Positions 13,696 to 15,642 of a stretch of 15,642 bases of DNA are shown piece by piece. This stretch comes from Nanohaloarchaea archaeon PL-Br10_U2g27 (GTDB lineage: Archaea; Nanohalarchaeota; Nanosalinia; Nanosalinales; Nanosalinaceae), in the NCBI GenBank assembly GCA_001564035.1, contig LKMX01000012.1, forward strand, positions 1 to 15,642, given 5' to 3'. Under the pieces are notes generated by a model. The model was not told the origin of the DNA. It searched no databases and worked only from the letters and a program-made list of their open reading frames with translations. The stretch's first letter is position 1; every line of letters begins with the position of its first letter. Both the position numbers and the translations under genes were made by a program.

Positions 13696-14164
13696 GTCCG
13701 ATCATCCTTTTGTTGATGCGACCGCACGCAAGACTTCGACTATTGTAACTAAAAACTCTATCGCAGTGCCTGAGGACAGGCAGAAGTATAAGTTGAGTGA
13801 GAGGGCTTGGAACTGGGAAAAGATCGTTGATCTTTTTTTCCCTGAAGAGCAGTCTCCTAAGAGAAACAAGTATGCTAAAATCTTTTTGAGAGAGCTGAAA
13901 GAAGAAGGCGAGATAGACTCTGAAAAATTAAACTCTTTCGATGAATGGGGGCATGAGAAAGGCCTCTCCAACCTTAAAAACAATATTTTGCCTAAGCTCC
14001 GGCGTCTAGGAGTAATAAAATACGAGTATCTGGAGTATCGTGATGCCAGAGAGGGTTCTCAAGGCCGTCGAAAGGTCATAAAACCTGCTAGATCGTTTAC
14101 TTCGATGCTCGACTCTATGGCTAACGGCTGGGCGGCCTTTGAGTCTGCTGCCTACCAAGACTGA
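13694..14164 (+). CDS. Putative winged-helix-like protein, unknown function
   Basis: 156 residues, basic for this genome. No signal peptide or membrane segment. The central part (EWGHEKGLSNLKNNILPKLR, then RLGVIKYEYLEYRD) has the helix-helix-LxxLGVIxxE pattern typical of winged-helix DNA-binding proteins, followed by a basic strand region (REGSQGRRKVIKPARSF) and a C-terminal helix. This is pattern-level evidence only; I do not recognise the family. TTTAAA at 13666-13671 gives a leaderless start. The gene is divergent from the pilin gene, and a 15-base motif that recurs three times near 1238-1402 covers its start site, so it may regulate itself, the pilin, or sites in the repeat region; this is inference. 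Confidence 0.6.
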   Translation: MSDHPFVDATARKTSTIVTKNSIAVPEDRQKYKLSERAWNWEKIVDLFFPEEQSPKRNKYAKIFLRELKEEGEIDSEKLNSFDEWGHEKGLSNLKNNILPKLRRLGVIKYEYLEYRDAREGSQGRRKVIKPARSFTSMLDSMANGWAAFESAAYQD

Positions 14165-14177
14165 GTCTTTCAGTCTT
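14157..14177. terminator. Hairpin between convergent genes
   Basis: AAGACTGA (14157-14164) and TCAGTCTT (14170-14177), a perfect 8-bp stem with a 5-base loop. It spans the stop codon of the 13694 gene and ends 7 bases before the stop of the convergent 38-residue ORF, so it could end transcription from both sides. Confidence 0.5.
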
Positions 14178-14184
14178 TGAGTTC

Positions 14185-14301
14185 TTAAAGTGCTGTAGCT
14201 CGAACGACTTCTGTGCCTGCTTGAACTTGAGCTGCTTCTATCTGCAACTCTTGGTCAAGTGCTTCAAGCTCTGCTTCGAAGTCTCGCGTGTTTGCGTTCA
14301 T
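14185..14301 (-). CDS. Small 38-residue acidic protein
   Basis: A short ORF reading MNANTRDFEAELEALDQELQ then IEAAQVQAGTEVVRATAL. AAAGGTG on the minus strand, about 10 bases before the ATG, is a strong match to the archaeal anti-Shine-Dalgarno sequence and is the main reason to call it. The peptide is acidic and looks like one amphipathic helix with a heptad-like pattern (LEALDQELQIEAA). No family is recognised. It lies directly downstream, on the same strand, of the candidate structured RNA at about 14363-14660, so it could be expressed from that transcript with the RNA as a long leader. It converges with the 13694 gene. Confidence 0.5.
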   Translation of the reverse strand: MNANTRDFEAELEALDQELQIEAAQVQAGTEVVRATAL

Positions 14302-14362
14302 TTTCTTTTTTCACCTTTGTAAGGGTTTGTTCAATCTTTTTTGGGGGATGTGATCGAAATAA

Positions 14363-14660
14363 GGGGTCGACGGACAGTCCTCACCTAGTAAGCGAGAACA
14401 GTCCGCTCGGTTTTTGCCCCAGTCCAACGTTCCGTAGAGATAGAGATTTGAACTGGTAAAACCGGTCTTCAATTTTTTGAGGTTTTTACGGTCAGCAGCC
14501 TTGCCATGATCGGCCAAGGTGCTTCATCCCGCTTTACTCTTCCAGAACCCTGATAATTTTGCAGAATTTAGCCTTGGCCTTGTGGTTATAGTTAAGGCTC
14601 ACTGAATCCACCAGCATAGACATGTTTCCAGTAAGCCAAGTAGTATTAACCAAGGCCGTC
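14363..14660 (-). ncRNA. Candidate structured RNA, or structured leader of the small ORF
   Basis: This stretch has no convincing gene but dense complementarity. Reading the minus strand: GGCCTTG (14657-14651) with CAAGGCC (14582-14576); GTTA with TAAC; GGCTTACTG (14637-14629) with CAGTGAGCC (14604-14596); ACCG with CGGT (14492-14461); CCAGT (14456-14452) with ACTGG (14423-14419); GGGG (14420-14417) with CCCC (14366-14363), enclosing CGGAC-U-GUUCUC (14405-14394) with GAGGAC-U-GUCCG (14382-14371). Two stems contain U-G pairs that would be C-A mismatches on the other strand, favouring minus-strand RNA; one small stem favours plus. A TATA box TTTTAAA (14694-14688) is correctly placed. GGCCAAGG (14579-14572) can pair instead with CCTTGGCC (14519-14512), competing with the first helix. 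I could not match RNase P, SRP RNA or tRNA. Ends are approximate. Confidence 0.45.
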
Positions 14661-14686
14661 ATACTAAGTTACAGTTATAGCTTTAT

Positions 14687-14695
14687 GTTTAAAAG
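14687..14695. promoter_or_regulatory. Shared TATA box firing in both directions
   Basis: GTTTAAAAG on the plus strand reads CTTTTAAAC on the minus strand. Its centre (about 14691) is about 31 bases before the Nudix ATG at 14723 and about 26-34 bases before the first helix of the candidate RNA at 14657. No second TATA-like element is evident for either. Confidence 0.5.
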
Positions 14696-14722
14696 TTTTT
14701 AGCCTCATTATCAACAAGACCT

Positions 14723-15130
14723 ATGAAAGTTGTTAAAGCAGTTCTCAAAAGGCCTGATGGCCGCGTACTAGCGCTTAGGAAGGCTGAGCGAGATGATTTT
14801 ATGTCTGGGAAATGGGAGCTGCCCGGCGGAAAAGTTGAGTCAGGGGACATTTCTGAATGCGCTAAGAGGGAAATAGCTGAAGAAATAGGCCTGAATATTC
14901 GAAACAGCGAAGAGCTACTTGACATAGTGATAAGAGAAAAGATAGAAGTTGACTGTACTATAGTCTATGCAGAGGTTCAGGAGACAGAAGTGGAGCTGTC
15001 AGAAGAGCACCGAGATTATAGATGGATAAGGCCTGACGCGTTTAGAAATCTTGAGCTACATAGAGATGCCGCATATGCAATACCTGTGCTTGAAAATCTG
15101 GATTATTACAGAGGTGTAAATATTGAGTAA
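14723..15130 (+). CDS. Nudix hydrolase with a shortened Nudix box
   Basis: 135 residues, the size of a MutT-type single-domain Nudix protein. Such enzymes cleave nucleoside diphosphates linked to another moiety, for example oxidised nucleotides. Family features: KAVLKRPDGRVLALRKAERD, the WELPGGKVESGD turn and the metal-binding helix AKREIAEEIGL with R49, E50, E53 and E54. The canonical box is G-x5-E-x7-REUxEExGU; here the first Glu is replaced by Asp (D42) and only six residues separate it from R49, a one-residue shortening. The catalytic REUxEE core is intact, so it may still be active. TTTAAA at 14688-14693 implies a near-leaderless start. Its stop overlaps the start of the next Nudix gene by 8 bases, so the two are probably translated together. 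Confidence 0.88.
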   Translation: MKVVKAVLKRPDGRVLALRKAERDDFMSGKWELPGGKVESGDISECAKREIAEEIGLNIRNSEELLDIVIREKIEVDCTIVYAEVQETEVELSEEHRDYRWIRPDAFRNLELHRDAAYAIPVLENLDYYRGVNIE

Positions 15131-15642
15131 ATACACTGGAGAAGTCACTGCCAACGTTGTACGCTACAAAGATAGATACTTGTTAGCGAAACGGGCCGAA
15201 GACGGCTACTGGGAAGTCGTAGGCGGAAAAGTAGAAAAAGGAGAAAGTATAGGAGAAACAGCGTTGAGAGAACTTGAAGAAGAGACAGGGCTACAAGCCG
15301 AAGTACTTGAAGTTGGAGAAGAGTACCCTAGCGAAGTCGATTCAAAGTGGACTCTGGCGCCTGTACTGATGGAGTCAGAGTCCAGAGACGTCGAACTCGG
15401 AGAAGAACACACAGATTACGAATGGATAGAGCTTACAGAGTTCGATGAATACGAGACATTGGGCCAGTACAAGGCCTTTGAAAATTTAGGAGTGGTGAAC
15501 GGCGATGTAGCAACCGTCATACCCGAACATGGCAGAAAATACCTGATTTTGCAGCGCAGTGAACACACATCCAGCACTGGATTCTGGAACTTTCCAGGCG
15601 GCAGAATAGAAGAAAATGAATCAACAAGAGACGCAGCTATCC
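15123..15642 (+). CDS. Partial two-domain Nudix hydrolase
   Basis: An open frame from TTG 15123 runs off the right edge (173 codons visible). It overlaps the preceding gene by 8 bases in another frame, a classic coupled arrangement. Domain 1 (about 5-118): VVRYKDRYLLAKRAEDGYWE, then a fully canonical Nudix box from GGKVEKGE to RELEEETGL (E41, R49, E50, E53, E54). Domain 2 starts near residue 125 (NGDVATVIPEHGRKYLILQR), then FWNFPGGRIEENESTRDAAI, the beginning of a second Nudix box cut by the window end. So it is a tandem double-Nudix protein, and with the upstream gene this locus has three Nudix domains. The TTG start is the only plausible one near the frame opening. Substrate unknown; the length of the missing part is unknown. 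Confidence 0.85.
   Translation, partial: MSKYTGEVTANVVRYKDRYLLAKRAEDGYWEVVGGKVEKGESIGETALRELEEETGLQAEVLEVGEEYPSEVDSKWTLAPVLMESESRDVELGEEHTDYEWIELTEFDEYETLGQYKAFENLGVVNGDVATVIPEHGRKYLILQRSEHTSSTGFWNFPGGRIEENESTRDAAI

Larger units (their letters stand above)
123..15477. repeat. Highly iterated palindrome AGGCCT, about 52 copies
   Basis: AGGCCT was counted by eye about 52 times across the window, roughly one per 300 bases. With about 42% GC, chance gives about 3. Examples: 123, 338, 514, 643, 961, 1203, 2790s (two in a tandem repeat), 4915, 5161 region, 6308 region, 8631, 9601 region, 10171, 12330, 13306 region, 14752 region, 15472. Copies lie in genes on both strands and all reading frames and in non-coding DNA. 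The largest gap (10177-12329) coincides with the sugar dehydrogenase gene. Confidence 0.85.

Noticed and set aside
14443..14456. tRNA T-loop-like GTTCAAATC on the minus strand, possible split tRNA half
   Set aside because: The flanking bases do not form a T stem, and there is no acceptor or anticodon arm.
14363..14660. RNase P RNA or SRP RNA
   Set aside because: GTGAGGACTGTCCG on the minus strand resembles the RNase P GAGGAAAGTCC block, but it lies at the 3' end of the region and no ACAGAA block pairs with it. The conserved SRP helix 8 sequence (GGAA loop with AGCAGC) is not found.

Overview
The window looks like genome sequence from a small halophilic archaeon, most likely a nanohaloarchaeon-type DPANN lineage. 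This is inferred, because there is no 16S or other marker here. The evidence is: AT-rich DNA (about 40-45% GC by eye) encoding very acidic proteins; TATA boxes about 25 bases before start codons, implying leaderless mRNAs; a few genes with GGAGG/GGTG-type Shine-Dalgarno sites instead; an archaeal type IV pilin N-terminus; a twin-arginine signal; and a DnaK/DnaJ/GrpE chaperone set.

Layout: 1-108 is the start of an unknown minus-strand gene. 372-1169 is a TraB/TIKI-like protein, flanked by two gene-poor stretches (109-371 and 1170-2092) that carry a family of 27-bp inverted repeats and three copies of a separate 12-15 bp motif. 2093-2707 is a DUF502 membrane protein. 2726-4645 is a minus-strand pair of exported acidic proteins, one Tat-dependent and one with a repeat and a C-terminal membrane anchor. 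4933-6151 is an atypical small kinase followed by a DedA-family membrane protein; 6229-6627 is unknown. 6630-7444 holds glyoxalase I and a NikR-type nickel sensor. 7521-10583 is dnaJ and dnaK, and 12170-12655 is grpE on the same strand. Between dnaK and grpE lies an oppositely oriented PQQ-type sugar dehydrogenase gene. 12703-13599 encodes two more exported proteins (coiled coil; pilin). 13694-14164 is a possible DNA-binding protein. 14185-14301 is a 38-residue ORF. About 14363-14660 (minus) is a candidate structured RNA. 14723 to the right edge holds two overlapping genes with three Nudix domains.

Two signals run across genes. First, the palindrome AGGCCT occurs about 52 times by hand count, against roughly 3 expected, in coding and non-coding DNA alike; it resembles the highly iterated palindromes of cyanobacteria. 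Second, its largest gap (10177-12329) is centred on the sugar dehydrogenase gene that splits grpE from dnaK, which suggests that gene arrived by insertion.

Functionally the window combines protein quality control (GrpE-DnaK-DnaJ), metabolite or nucleotide clean-up (glyoxalase, Nudix), nickel sensing, and a substantial cell-surface programme (pilin, Tat substrate, anchored acidic protein, secreted coiled coil, DUF502, DedA).
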